A stretch of DNA of 51,651 nucleotides from Sphingomonadales bacterium BRH_c3 (GCA_001515985.1 LOET01000040.1:1-51651); one strand, 5' to 3'. Shown: positions 23,460 to 30,898, counted from the first letter of the stretch. A program made the numbers and translations. The notes: generated by a model not told the origin, from the letters alone.

Positions 23460-25274
23460 TCAATACGGATCGTCATCACGAGGAGGAGGCGAGTGCTCGT
23501 CATTCCGCGCCTGCTCGACGATAGCCGTCTCGAAGCCCCAGCATTCGGAATCATCCCATTGCCAAGACCACCCGTGACGATCTTCAAAGGCCTCACGGGC
23601 GGTGCGCAACGTTGGCAGCACCCACCCCTTCGGACCGCCCTTTTCCCATTTCTCGAAGCCAAGCCCAGGATTGTGGATGAACCCGGTTTTGTCAGGCTGT
23701 CCGGCACCTAGAGTGTTTCCGATCTCGGTCGTTGTAATTTTTCGGCGGATGGCATTGGTGCTGTATTCGGCAAGCTGGCGCGAAGGCAGCACGAATTGAT
23801 CGTCTCCGATCTTACGCAGGTTGCTCAATGGCGGCAGATCACCGCTGACAAGTATGTCGAACAAAACTTTGTTGAAGCCCTTCAGCGATGCTGCCTTCTG
23901 CTCATTCAGGGCCGAGGTCTGCGGCACGTCATATCGCGGGTGCCAATCGCCCAAATCCATCTCAAGTAGATGGTGGAGGAAAGCCTGAGTGCCGCCGCTA
24001 TCGAGCTCGGCATACAGTTCACGCCACCACACGTTCTTCTCATGGTCTGGTGAGCCGCCCGGCGGTGCCTTGAAGCGGCTGGAGACTTTGAACACCGCGT
24101 ATCGCCGTTCGTCATCGCTAGCATCGACAACATGGGGGTCATTCGACGCGATTATGATCTTCAGTCGGTTGGGCGCTTGAAATGCATCAACGCCCTTCGG
24201 TTCTATCAAAACTTGGCCCTCAGTGATGTAAGTCATCAAGAGACCGGCGGTGTTTCTCTCACTCGGCGCTACGGCCTCGTCAGCGAACAAGAGACAGCAT
24301 CCATGTAGGTGCTTGTTGAAGTTAGTGGTCAGGGCCTTCTTACCGGCCACCGTGATGCCGTGCTGACCGAAAATCCGTCGCATAACGGTCGCATATGTGC
24401 TCTTCCCTGTCCCCTTTTCGCCTATCAGCGCTAAGGCAACACCTGCTTGGTCTTCGGGATGTTGTACCGCGTATGCGGACCAACGGATCAGGTAGTCAAA
24501 GCGGGCTTGGTCGCCGTCTGCTACGCCCTCGAACAGCAGGGTGCGAAAACGCGACCAGTCGCCCGGCTCGGGTTGGACGGCGAGCCCCTGCCACAGATTG
24601 AGGCCTTCCTCCTCATCCACGTGTTCATTCGGCCTGAACACCAGATTTCGATACTGTCGCCGCATCGGGTGTTCCAGCCACCACTTCCCGGCCGGGGTGT
24701 AGGTGGGGTTGCCCTCCTTCGTCTCGCCGGTCTGAACGCGCCGGTTGAGATATCGGTTCTTGAAGTCCTCGAATGATTGAGCCGCCACTTCCATCCGTTG
24801 CGGGTCAACCTCGCTCGGCTCCCACGAGATAACCCTCGTCTTACCCCCGTACATCTCGATCACTGCGTGCTTCGCATTCAACTCGCGCAGCATCGGCTCA
24901 TTCACTTCTTCATGCGCCCGCTCGATCTGTCGCTCCGCATATTCGAGCGATCTCTTCTGCGCTAATGTGTGTGCCGATATTCCGAAATCCGGGTCCAGCA
25001 GCACAGCGGCGATTTGCTCATTGCTGCATCCCGCGCGGATGAGCTCGGTGCATACCCCGAAGGTCACCTCGGACCGGGATGCGTAGCGCTGTTCATCGTT
25101 TGGATCATCGCCCTGAACGATCAGCATTCGGGTGCGCTTGCTCACCGTCTCGGGGAGCTCGTCTAAATCGCGCAGAAATGGTGGCACACCCTTGAGCTGT
25201 ACCTTCCCCTGTCCCGGAGCTGGAACGGCATTCTCTTCTGGCGCGGGTGTGAAATCTGATAAACGATACATCAT
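23460..25274 (-). CDS. DNA replication helicase (SF3-like, DUF5906-type)
   Basis: The 604-residue protein carries Walker A G-E-K-G-T-G-K291-S-T and the Walker B-like L-L-F-A-D-E-A, followed by I-I-A-S-N-D (sensor region). These mark the phage/satellite SF3-like helicases fused to or coupled with primases, as in P4 alpha-type systems. Residues 1-230 are not clearly assigned. The start at 25274 overlaps the primase stop as ATGA; a start at 25286 is also possible. With the primase it would open and copy the element's origin after excision. Confidence 0.85.
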   Translation of the reverse strand: MMYRLSDFTPAPEENAVPAPGQGKVQLKGVPPFLRDLDELPETVSKRTRMLIVQGDDPNDEQRYASRSEVTFGVCTELIRAGCSNEQIAAVLLDPDFGISAHTLAQKRSLEYAERQIERAHEEVNEPMLRELNAKHAVIEMYGGKTRVISWEPSEVDPQRMEVAAQSFEDFKNRYLNRRVQTGETKEGNPTYTPAGKWWLEHPMRRQYRNLVFRPNEHVDEEEGLNLWQGLAVQPEPGDWSRFRTLLFEGVADGDQARFDYLIRWSAYAVQHPEDQAGVALALIGEKGTGKSTYATVMRRIFGQHGITVAGKKALTTNFNKHLHGCCLLFADEAVAPSERNTAGLLMTYITEGQVLIEPKGVDAFQAPNRLKIIIASNDPHVVDASDDERRYAVFKVSSRFKAPPGGSPDHEKNVWWRELYAELDSGGTQAFLHHLLEMDLGDWHPRYDVPQTSALNEQKAASLKGFNKVLFDILVSGDLPPLSNLRKIGDDQFVLPSRQLAEYSTNAIRRKITTTEIGNTLGAGQPDKTGFIHNPGLGFEKWEKGGPKGWVLPTLRTAREAFEDRHGWSWQWDDSECWGFETAIVEQARNDEHSPPPRDDDPY

Positions 25275-25936
25275 GGGGTCGGCCACTTCACAACGGAAGC
25301 GGTTTGCTCAACGCGCCCCGCATCCCGCTTCTTCTTGTTGGGCAGGTTGCGTGTTCCGGGAAGGCGCATGAGGTGATCGAGCGACTGGCAATTGTCGCCC
25401 CCGAGCTTGTCGCGCAGGGCGATGTTATAGAGCTTTGCCGACGCCACCGCTTCCGGTCCGTCCCCGACATACAAACGGTCCTCCGGCACGAGCTGCCAGA
25501 AAGCTTGAAAGCCGTTGCCGCTATCCACGACGGCAGAGGGTGGCGGGTCGAAGTCCTCAAATGCCTTGTGGATACGCTGGCGCTCTTCGGTCCAGTCTGC
25601 ACCCTTACGAGGATCAGCATCGACATAGAGCATGTCCATCCACTCGATGTCAGCCTCTTCGGGCTTCTTATTGGGATTGGCGTCCGCCTTCACCGTGTTT
25701 GGCGTCCAGTAGAGATTGCGCTTGCCGTTCCACCGGCCCAGCCAATTCAGCAGGCGGTCGGGCGGGTCTAGCTCGAAGGTTCGGGTTTCGATGCCGCCGC
25801 CGTTCGGACAAATGGCCGATAAGACACATTTACCATCGGGCCGCATCATGCGGAGGAAGCGGACTGTTTCAGCGAAGGACTTGTCCTCAACGCTTCGCTC
25901 TTCGCCTCCGGTGGCGGAGACAGTAGGGTCATTCAC
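25271..25936 (-). CDS. primase-like protein (RepB/AEP-type)
   Basis: The protein (221 aa) shows M-L-Y-V-D-A-D-P (about residues 98-105) and V-V-D-S-G-N-G-F-Q-A-F-W-Q-L (about residues 134-147), with a later L-M-R-L-P-G-T-R-N-L-P. This set is characteristic of the RepB-like archaeo-eukaryotic primase domain of plasmids and satellites. The GTG at 25936 is chosen because GGGAG lies 7 nt before it; the in-frame ATG at 25960 lacks one. The stop is coupled to the helicase start, so the two act as a split primase-helicase. Confidence 0.82.
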   Translation of the reverse strand: MNDPTVSATGGEERSVEDKSFAETVRFLRMMRPDGKCVLSAICPNGGGIETRTFELDPPDRLLNWLGRWNGKRNLYWTPNTVKADANPNKKPEEADIEWMDMLYVDADPRKGADWTEERQRIHKAFEDFDPPPSAVVDSGNGFQAFWQLVPEDRLYVGDGPEAVASAKLYNIALRDKLGGDNCQSLDHLMRLPGTRNLPNKKKRDAGRVEQTASVVKWPTP

Positions 25937-26012
25937 GGAAAGTCTCCCTTTCCAAGCCAAGGTGATGGTTAGGGCCGTCCGACTTGCGTCTTCAGGCCGG
26001 GCGGCCCGTCAC

Positions 26013-26282
26013 TCAGGCGGCCTCAACCTCAAGAGCGCGCTCGCGCTTCTTCGCTTCGTCCCATTCCTCAAATTCGCTGCGGACCCATGCGACCCGGTTG
26101 GGCGATAGCTGGACGGGGAGGGGAAACTTTCCGCGCTTCATCAAGCGCTGGATGACTGTCTTGCTGAGCGTGCTCTCGCGCATCACCTCGGGCCAGAGCA
26201 TATAGATGGTCGAGCGCTGCTCCTCCTCGTCCTTCTCCGGCGCATCATCGGCGCGCTCTTCGGTGGGTGCCTGATCGGCCAT
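26013..26282 (-). CDS. AlpA-family regulator / excisionase-like protein
   Basis: The 89-residue protein contains the AlpA helix-turn-helix: S-T-I-Y-M-L-W-P-E-V, then L-S-K-T-V-I-Q-R-L-M-K-R-G-K-F-P-L-P and a W-V-R-S-E-F-E-E-W end. In P4-like and PICI-like elements AlpA proteins switch on integrase or act as directionality factors. AAGGAGG lies 6 nt before the ATG. The first about 20 residues are acidic and probably disordered. The motif at 26349-26372 lies 67 bp upstream. Well-supported family call. Confidence 0.88.
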   Translation of the reverse strand: MADQAPTEERADDAPEKDEEEQRSTIYMLWPEVMRESTLSKTVIQRLMKRGKFPLPVQLSPNRVAWVRSEFEEWDEAKKRERALEVEAA

Positions 26283-26335
26283 GTGGTCCTCCTTATCCCC
26301 GGCGGTTCGCTGCGGTTCGGGAGGGTATTCGCCGA

Positions 26336-26965
26336 TTATGAGTGGCGAGGGGATTTGCCCAATTCGGTACGATGTTCCTTTTCGTCCAGCCACCAATGGC
26401 GAAATTTGGCGGCTAGGTCCTTGCCGATGCTCTGACCACTGGCTGGGGCATGGCTCATATTCGGTTCGATAAGGGCGAGCTCGTCTGCCAGCCATTTTAT
26501 CGTGGCAGTCTTACCCATCTTCGCTTCGTGCCAATCAAGTAGGATGAAAGCAGCCGCCCGAAGCCCCTGCCATTGTGACGTGTGGCCCCGGCGAGATTTC
26601 AGCCCCGGGTCCTTCCCCCAATCGTTTGGCTCGCGCTTCAGGCCCTTTTCTCTTCGAGTAAGGAACTCGTTGAATGGCTCGGGCATGAGATCGTGGTCGA
26701 TGGTAAACAGCCAATACCAGTAGGCAATCTTCTCCGAGAAGGGCCACTCTGCGAAGCCGCGCGTTGTTTGGGCAAGCCATTGGAGGTCCTGCTCGATAAG
26801 GTTAGCAAGGTCCGGGTCTTTTGCGCGTATACCTTCCAACCGTGCTGGGGTTTGGGCATGGCGAGCCTCCCGGCGTGCTTCGCTGAACTTCCGCCCCTCT
26901 GCCTCATTGGCTCGGGCCTCAGCGAAAGCATAACGCGCGGCTTTCCTAGCCTCTTCCAACGTCAT
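26336..26965 (-). CDS. hypothetical protein downstream of integrase (209 aa)
   Basis: The start at 26965 overlaps the integrase stop as ATGA, so the gene is translation-coupled to integrase. The protein begins with a long charged helix (E-E-A-R-K-A-A-R-Y-A-F-A-E-A-R-A) and has a Trp-rich middle (W-P-F-S-E-K-I-A-Y-W-Y-W-L-F). I know no family. Its coupling to integrase suggests a role in excision/integration, immunity or control. The frame is open upstream to 27145 but only as a shadow of integrase. The promoter-like motif of the alpA-type gene lies within its 3' end. Confidence 0.7.
   Translation of the reverse strand: MTLEEARKAARYAFAEARANEAEGRKFSEARREARHAQTPARLEGIRAKDPDLANLIEQDLQWLAQTTRGFAEWPFSEKIAYWYWLFTIDHDLMPEPFNEFLTRREKGLKREPNDWGKDPGLKSRRGHTSQWQGLRAAAFILLDWHEAKMGKTATIKWLADELALIEPNMSHAPASGQSIGKDLAAKFRHWWLDEKEHRTELGKSPRHS
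26349..26372 (-). promoter_or_regulatory. shared upstream motif (copy 2)
   Basis: This copy lies inside the 3' end of the 26336-26965 gene, 67 bp before the alpA-type start at 26282. See copy 1 at 22413-22436; the core AATTCGGTACGA is identical in both. Confidence 0.6.
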
Positions 26966-28239
26966 GCCCAAAGCGCTCCCCACCGCAACAGCGCCTCGCG
27001 CACCTCGGAGGCGTAGGTGTGCTTGTTGTAAGTCCGGCGGAGCTTCTCGACCGAATGCCCAAGCACCTGTTCGATATGCTCGCCCGGGACGCCCATCTCG
27101 GCCATCCCGGTCGCGACTGACCGGCGAATGTCGTGGACGGTCCAATGCTCCATCGGCTCGAGCTCGTCCTTCTCCGCTCGCTCTGCGAGGATGCGGTCCA
27201 GCCGGGCCTTGCCCTTCGAGTATCCGCTCACCGGGGTCCTTCCGGCGGTCGAGGAGAACAGGTACTTGCCCCCGAGATCAGGGATGCTGTCGAGGACAGC
27301 GACGGCGGGCGGCGATAGGTAGATGGTGTGGCCGCGACGGCTCTTGTGCTTCGAGGGCGGGATTACGATGGCCGGCACTGTCTCCTCGTCGTCCATGTCG
27401 AGCTTGACCTCCTTGCGCCAACCTCGCTCCATCTCCGCAATCTCGGCCCGGCGCGCTCCGGTCAGGATTATCATGCGGTAGAGCGGACCGAAGGGGTAAC
27501 ACATATCCTCGCCCTTCTCGTTACCGCAGGCGTCCCAGACGCGCTGTAGCTCGTCCAGCGACAACACGCGGTCGCGCTCGACATACACCTCGTCCCGGTC
27601 GAGCCGCGTTATCGGATTGGAGGAGATGAGTTGCCGGTCCACTGCCCAGTGGAAGAGCTTGCTCAAGTGCTTCCGCATCTCGATTGCGGCGGCCTTTCCC
27701 CGGCCCACTGCAACGCGGTCGAGAAGGAGGTGAATGTCGGCGCGGGCGATCTGGGCGAGCTCCTTTCCGTGCCACTTCTTGACCTCGGGCTTTTTGAGCC
27801 ATTGCCGGGCGAGCTCCTCCCGGCCCTTGCGCTTCGCGTACTCGTCAATGAAGCGGTCGATCAACGCCTCGACCGAGCGAGCGGAACGGCCGGAGGCCTC
27901 CTCGCTGCGCTTCTCGATGTAGTCCTCGCCCTCCGCTGCCAACTCGATGACCTCGAGGGCCTTCCGCCGGGCGACCTTGTACGGCATCTCCGTCGAGCCG
28001 AGCGTGACGCGGCGGGGCGGCCCCTTCTTGGGCAGGCCCTTCTCCCCGGTTGCCTGACCAGAGACCCGATAGACCACTGACCAACTTCGTTTGCCGCTGG
28101 TCGTGATTCGGAGCCGGAGGCCGTCGCAGCCCGTGTCGATTATCTCCCGGCGGCGGTCCTTGAACGGCTTGAGGCCGTCTATGTCCGTGTTGGCGAGCCG
28201 CCTGCGCTCCATCGGCTCCCGCTTCTTCCTGTCTGCCAT
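26962..28239 (-). CDS. int: tyrosine-type integrase (P4-like)
   Basis: The 425-residue recombinase has the catalytic residues R263 (L-T-G-A-R-R), H369-x-x-R372 (V-H-D-I-R-R), H395 (L-G-H-S) and nucleophile Y404 (R-R-T-Y). The N-terminal DUF4102-like arm-binding domain (D-G-L-R-L-R-I-T-T-S-G-K-R-S-W) identifies the P4 family, which commonly inserts in tRNA genes. GGAG lies 6 nt before the ATG. The gene reads away from the right repeat, 170 bp inside it, with a cluster of GGGATACCG sites in the promoter region. It should catalyse insertion into tRNA-Gly. All key residues are intact. Confidence 0.95.
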   Translation of the reverse strand: MADRKKREPMERRRLANTDIDGLKPFKDRRREIIDTGCDGLRLRITTSGKRSWSVVYRVSGQATGEKGLPKKGPPRRVTLGSTEMPYKVARRKALEVIELAAEGEDYIEKRSEEASGRSARSVEALIDRFIDEYAKRKGREELARQWLKKPEVKKWHGKELAQIARADIHLLLDRVAVGRGKAAAIEMRKHLSKLFHWAVDRQLISSNPITRLDRDEVYVERDRVLSLDELQRVWDACGNEKGEDMCYPFGPLYRMIILTGARRAEIAEMERGWRKEVKLDMDDEETVPAIVIPPSKHKSRRGHTIYLSPPAVAVLDSIPDLGGKYLFSSTAGRTPVSGYSKGKARLDRILAERAEKDELEPMEHWTVHDIRRSVATGMAEMGVPGEHIEQVLGHSVEKLRRTYNKHTYASEVREALLRWGALWA

Positions 28240-28253
28240 TCCGTGCTCCTTCT

Positions 28254-28282
28254 CGTATCCCGGGATACCGCTAGGGATACCG
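28254..28282. repeat. GGGATACCG cluster before integrase
   Basis: Two direct copies (28262-28270, 28274-28282) have a 3-bp spacer, and an inverted CGTATCCC (28254-28261) makes a perfect 14-bp palindrome with the first (28255-28268). It lies 15-43 bp before the integrase start and about 130 bp from the right repeat, so it may be an arm-type integrase site, an operator, or both. Confidence 0.65.
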
Positions 28283-28408
28283 GGAAGCGGTCCGCGCCGA
28301 ACCGCGCCGAACCCTCCGAGAGCGGGAATAGCGTGTAAGCCTCAGAGAACCTAATGTTTTTCGCCCCGGGAGAATTGTCTAGACCCCGGGAAAATCGCAA
28401 GAGGCGGT

Positions 28409-28464
28409 CCTTGCCAAGGTTGGGGTCGAGAGTTCGAATCTCTTCGCCCGCTCCATTTTTTCCA
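28409..28464 (+). repeat. right attachment repeat (attR)
   Basis: This copy of the tRNA-Gly 3' half differs from attL at four T-stem positions (GAGAG...CTCTT instead of GGGCG...CGCCT) and so still pairs. It is not a full tRNA: no D-arm or 5' acceptor strand precedes it. Confidence 0.92.
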
Positions 28465-28603
28465 CGATAATTCAATGCTTTGGGTGAGCGCACCCTTGAG
28501 CAAAGACGCTTACATTGGATGTCGATCTCACGCTGTAATCAGCATGTAAGCGCGACGAAACGAGATGCTTGTGTATCTTATGGAGGCGCGGCGAGACTGG
28601 AAC

Positions 28604-29050
28604 AGATATCCTGAACTCCTGGTCGTGATCGACGCCGAGGGAAGCTCGGGTCAGGTCGGTGAGCAGAGCCTCTATCTCGGCCTCGCTGATGGGTTCACCC
28701 TTTACATCGTGAAGACCCTCTGTGTCGGCACCTCGGGCAGGAACCGCGTTGCTCCAATACAGTCGCGTCCAATGGCTTCGAGAAGGCTGTAGAAATCCGT
28801 GCCTCGTGCTCCCATGCCTTCGGCTACGCGGCTGCGCACAGCAGCGCGGTTCGGAAGGAGGTTGTCAAATACGGCCGCGACTGCGTCACCGCGATATGCA
28901 TTGGGAGTGAGCGGTGAGGACAGCGAGACTGCGAAACGGTGCTCGCAGCCGAGCCCTTCGTCGGCATACCGGAACCTTGTTGCCCCGCTCGCGGCTTTCA
29001 CGAGGCGGACGTTGATCAGGGCATCGAGCGGAGCATGGGTCTTTCTTCAT
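28604..29050 (-). pseudogene. hipA: hipA remnant (toxin kinase N-terminal part)
   Basis: The reading from about 29020 to 28730 matches the HipA N-terminal region: A-V-F-D-N-L-L-P-N, then L-L-E-A-I-G-R-D-C-I-G-A. The frame then breaks near 28725; in the next frame G-E-P-I-S-E-A-E-I-E-A-L-L-T and D-Q-E-F-R-I-S continue the homology. It ends near 28604 at the point where HipA would read I-A-G-A-Q-E-K-T. The ATG at 29050 after hipB is also out of frame. So there are two frameshifts and loss of the kinase domain; the product cannot work. The decay lies about 140 bp outside the right repeat of the element. Confidence 0.8.
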
Positions 29051-29056
29051 GCCCTC

Positions 29057-29305
29057 TCAGAAGATGTTCACGATGGACTTGCTGCCTTTCTGGCGCGGCA
29101 CGATCTGCAGATCGAGGCCAAGTATTGCGATTACGCCGAGCAGCGCGTTGAGCTTTGTGTCCTCGCTGTCGTTCTCGATAGCAGAGATGGTCTTCTGTTG
29201 TGTGTCGCTGAGATTGGCTAGTTCGGTCTGGGTCAGACCTCTACCTAGGCGGTGACTTTGGATGATGGCGCCTGGCTGGTGCTGCGGTCGGTCGATCTGG
29301 AGCAT
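29057..29305 (-). CDS. hipB: HipB-like antitoxin / XRE regulator
   Basis: The 82-residue protein has an XRE-type helix-turn-helix at about residues 15-70 (L-T-Q-T-E-L-A-N-L, T-Q-Q-K-T-I-S-A-I-E-N) and a conserved C-terminal L-G-L-D-L-Q-I-V-P, as in HipB (88 aa in E. coli). HipB neutralises HipA and represses its operon. GGGAGG lies about 5 nt before the ATG at 29305. Here its partner is a pseudogene, leaving an orphan antitoxin, which may still bind DNA. A further upstream start would add an unrelated stretch. Confidence 0.85.
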   Translation of the reverse strand: MLQIDRPQHQPGAIIQSHRLGRGLTQTELANLSDTQQKTISAIENDSEDTKLNALLGVIAILGLDLQIVPRQKGSKSIVNIF

Positions 29306-29945
29306 AAGCCTCCCTGTTCGATCTTTTACCCTTAAAGGGGGGTAGGGATTCAATATACCTTGCGCGGTATAATCCGTCATCATGCCATGCAGGGGATGAT
29401 TTGCCGGTACCAATGGCGCTGAAGTGGTATCTCGAGACCGTAAACACACCTGGGCGAGGAGCGCGCTCCGTGACCGGCTGCCTGAATATCAGACTGAATG
29501 AACTAGGCGCGCTGATCGATATGAATCGGCAGATTGCCGCGTCTGAATTGGTTACTTACGGCAATGGCATAGCCGAAATCATCCGATCGCTCAGTGCAAG
29601 TGGATTCCTTTGCAAGGCAAATTGCCATGCAGAACGAGCGAGGCGAGCAAGGCACTCGCAGCAAGGCCCCGGGGCCCACTTCAGCTCCCGCAATCCGCGC
29701 GGGGTGATCTGTTCGCTTTTCTGGCAAGTGCGGGATCTGGTGACGGGGCCAACATATCACCGGATCGACCATGTCCTCACTGCGGACGTAGCCCGTCCGT
29801 TCTGACGGCGCACAGCCAGCCAAAGTAACGCTGATTTGGCCCTGCTCCACGAAAATTGCCCATAAAGGGGGACGGCAGTCCCTGGAAGGCGGTCTGCTGC
29901 CAGCCTGACTTTCCAACTAGCGTCTGCGCGAACAGGGAGGCAAAA
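29306..29945. other. gene-poor stretch before the FseA-like pair
   Basis: Open frames exist here (for example 29503-29916 minus) but none shows a recognisable motif, a good ribosome binding site or a credible composition. The stretch may hold a decayed element. I see no terminator, tRNA or insertion-sequence ends that I can support. Confidence 0.5.
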
Positions 29946-30143
29946 ATGGACAGACCGAACATCGATCCGGATGAGTACCGCAATTATGACCTTGCCGATT
30001 TCGCGCAGGAATTCCTGAGACGCAATCCCGAATATGGGGCCCAATACGAGCAGCTGCGAATCGCCGGCTGCCTGGACCCCGGCTCGATGGCTTGCAGGCA
30101 AATGGCCTACCCCTGGGGGCTGGAGTTTCCCGTTTCCGCCTGA
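29946..30143 (+). CDS. DUF6499 protein, first half of an FseA-like product
   Basis: The 65-residue frame carries the DUF6499 pattern Y-D-L-A-D-F-A-Q-E-F-L-R-R-N-P-E-Y and ends P-W-G-L-E-F-P then V-S-A-stop. GGGAGG lies 5 nt before the ATG. DUF6499 and DUF2285 occur fused or as neighbouring frames in integrative elements. In Mesorhizobium ICEMlSymR7A the two frames (msi172, msi171) are joined by a +1 programmed frameshift to form FseA, the activator of excision. The DUF2285 frame here also lies +1 and overlaps this one. As a free product this could be a decoy; the fused 272-residue product is the predicted active form. Confidence 0.82.
   Translation: MDRPNIDPDEYRNYDLADFAQEFLRRNPEYGAQYEQLRIAGCLDPGSMACRQMAYPWGLEFPVSA
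30126..30132 (+). other. predicted +1 ribosomal frameshift site
   Basis: The frame-0 codons TTT CCC G sit four codons before the stop at 30141. A forward slip of either TTT to TTC or CCC to CCG gives the same joined protein (W-G-L-E-F-P-F-P-P-E-L), moving into the DUF2285 frame. No independent start for that frame is evident. The exact slip codon is inferred. Confidence 0.6.
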
Positions 30144-30765
30144 GCTCACAGCAACGGCACATCCCGCGATCTGGCGTGCATGCGAGGCGCCCTCGGTCAT
30201 TGTCTTTGAAAAGGCGAGGGATCCGCATGCTTCGGATCAACCGGAGCCGGTATTCGCATACCGAGACATTGTCAGCGAAGTTTCGAACGCCGGTGGCAGG
30301 CATATGGTGATTGCAGCTCCGAGTGGTCGCCATCGCCTGTTGGTACGGGCGCAAAGCGCTGGCGCAAGGTCCGGATATTTTGTGGCCGCCGACGCCCACC
30401 TGGAAATGCGCCTGGCCGCAATCGCGAGGTATCATGAACCCAAGGGTCGAAGTTCCTGCGTGGTCGGTCGCCAGGTCCTGCGCCCTACTGATTACCAGCA
30501 GCACAGGCTTGTGCTCTTCCTGAGAATTCTCGATCGATTGGCCGATCCGGAAAAACCGCATCCTGCTCTGCGAAACATCGCCATGGACGTGGTCTATCCC
30601 AAGTCGCAGTTCGGTCGCGCGATCGAGTGGAAATCGTCATCCGAGCGCCGCCGTACACAGCGCCTGGTGAACGAGGCGAAACATCTGATGAGGACCGGCT
30701 ACAGGGAGCTTCTGAAGGGACGGGCCGGCGGATCGGGCTGCATGGACGATCGGGGCCAGTCATGA
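30130..30765 (+). CDS. DUF2285 domain, second half of an FseA-like product
   Basis: Read in the +1 frame, the sequence continues A-I-W-R-A-C-E-A-P-S-V-I-V-F, then R-L-A-A-I-A-R-Y and D-Y-Q-Q-H-R-L-V-L-F-L-R-I-L-D, and ends with R-T-Q-R-L-V-N-E-A-K-H-L-M-R-T-G-Y-R-E-L-L, all typical of DUF2285. The C-terminal part is a likely DNA-binding region. No start codon with a ribosome binding site was found in this frame near the junction, supporting production by frameshift. The neighbouring luxR and luxI genes echo the quorum-sensing control of FseA in Mesorhizobium. No element genes (rdfS, relaxase, integrase of its own) accompany it here. Confidence 0.78.
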   Translation, partial: PFPPELTATAHPAIWRACEAPSVIVFEKARDPHASDQPEPVFAYRDIVSEVSNAGGRHMVIAAPSGRHRLLVRAQSAGARSGYFVAADAHLEMRLAAIARYHEPKGRSSCVVGRQVLRPTDYQQHRLVLFLRILDRLADPEKPHPALRNIAMDVVYPKSQFGRAIEWKSSSERRRTQRLVNEAKHLMRTGYRELLKGRAGGSGCMDDRGQS

Positions 30766-30885
30766 CCGGCGGACCAGATCCTACGGCGGTTGATGCACAT
30801 ACGAGTGCAGTCCAAATGAATTTATATTTCTATATACGGCCAAAATGACTATACGTGAACCAGACTACTTTCTATATTTGCTGAA

Positions 30886-30898
30886 ATCTGTGACAGAT
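30886..30898. promoter_or_regulatory. short dyad upstream of luxR
   Basis: ATCTG-TGA-CAGAT is a 5-bp dyad in an AT-rich stretch 128 bp before luxR. It could be a regulator site, but it is shorter than usual lux boxes. The wider 30766-31025 region is AT-rich and probably holds the luxR promoter. Confidence 0.3.

Larger units (their letters stand above)
11204..28408. mobile_element. 17.2-kb integrated satellite-like element in tRNA-Gly
   Basis: The region is bounded by the tRNA repeat and carries a tyrosine integrase next to the right repeat, an AlpA-type regulator, primase and helicase genes, and a small-terminase-like gene with a tight cluster of small genes. No capsid, portal, large terminase, tail or conjugation gene is visible. 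This plan matches phage satellites (P4-like or PICI-like) rather than a prophage or ICE. The interior from 15 to 21 kb is a defence block of clearly lower GC than the flanks, suggesting a separate origin. The overall mobile status is secure; the satellite label is inference. Confidence 0.88.

Noticed and set aside
28358-28394. Imperfect dyad with TTTT and AAAA arms around CCCCGGG near the right repeat
   Set aside because: Pairing is imperfect because both arms contain self-complementary CCCGGG; terminator or attachment role could not be supported.
11204-28408. Reading the element as an ICE or complete prophage
   Set aside because: No relaxase, type IV secretion, large terminase, capsid or tail genes are visible.
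29503-29916. 137-codon open frame on the minus strand before the FseA-like pair
   Set aside because: It has no recognisable motif and no ribosome binding site. It was treated as chance open sequence in a high-GC region.
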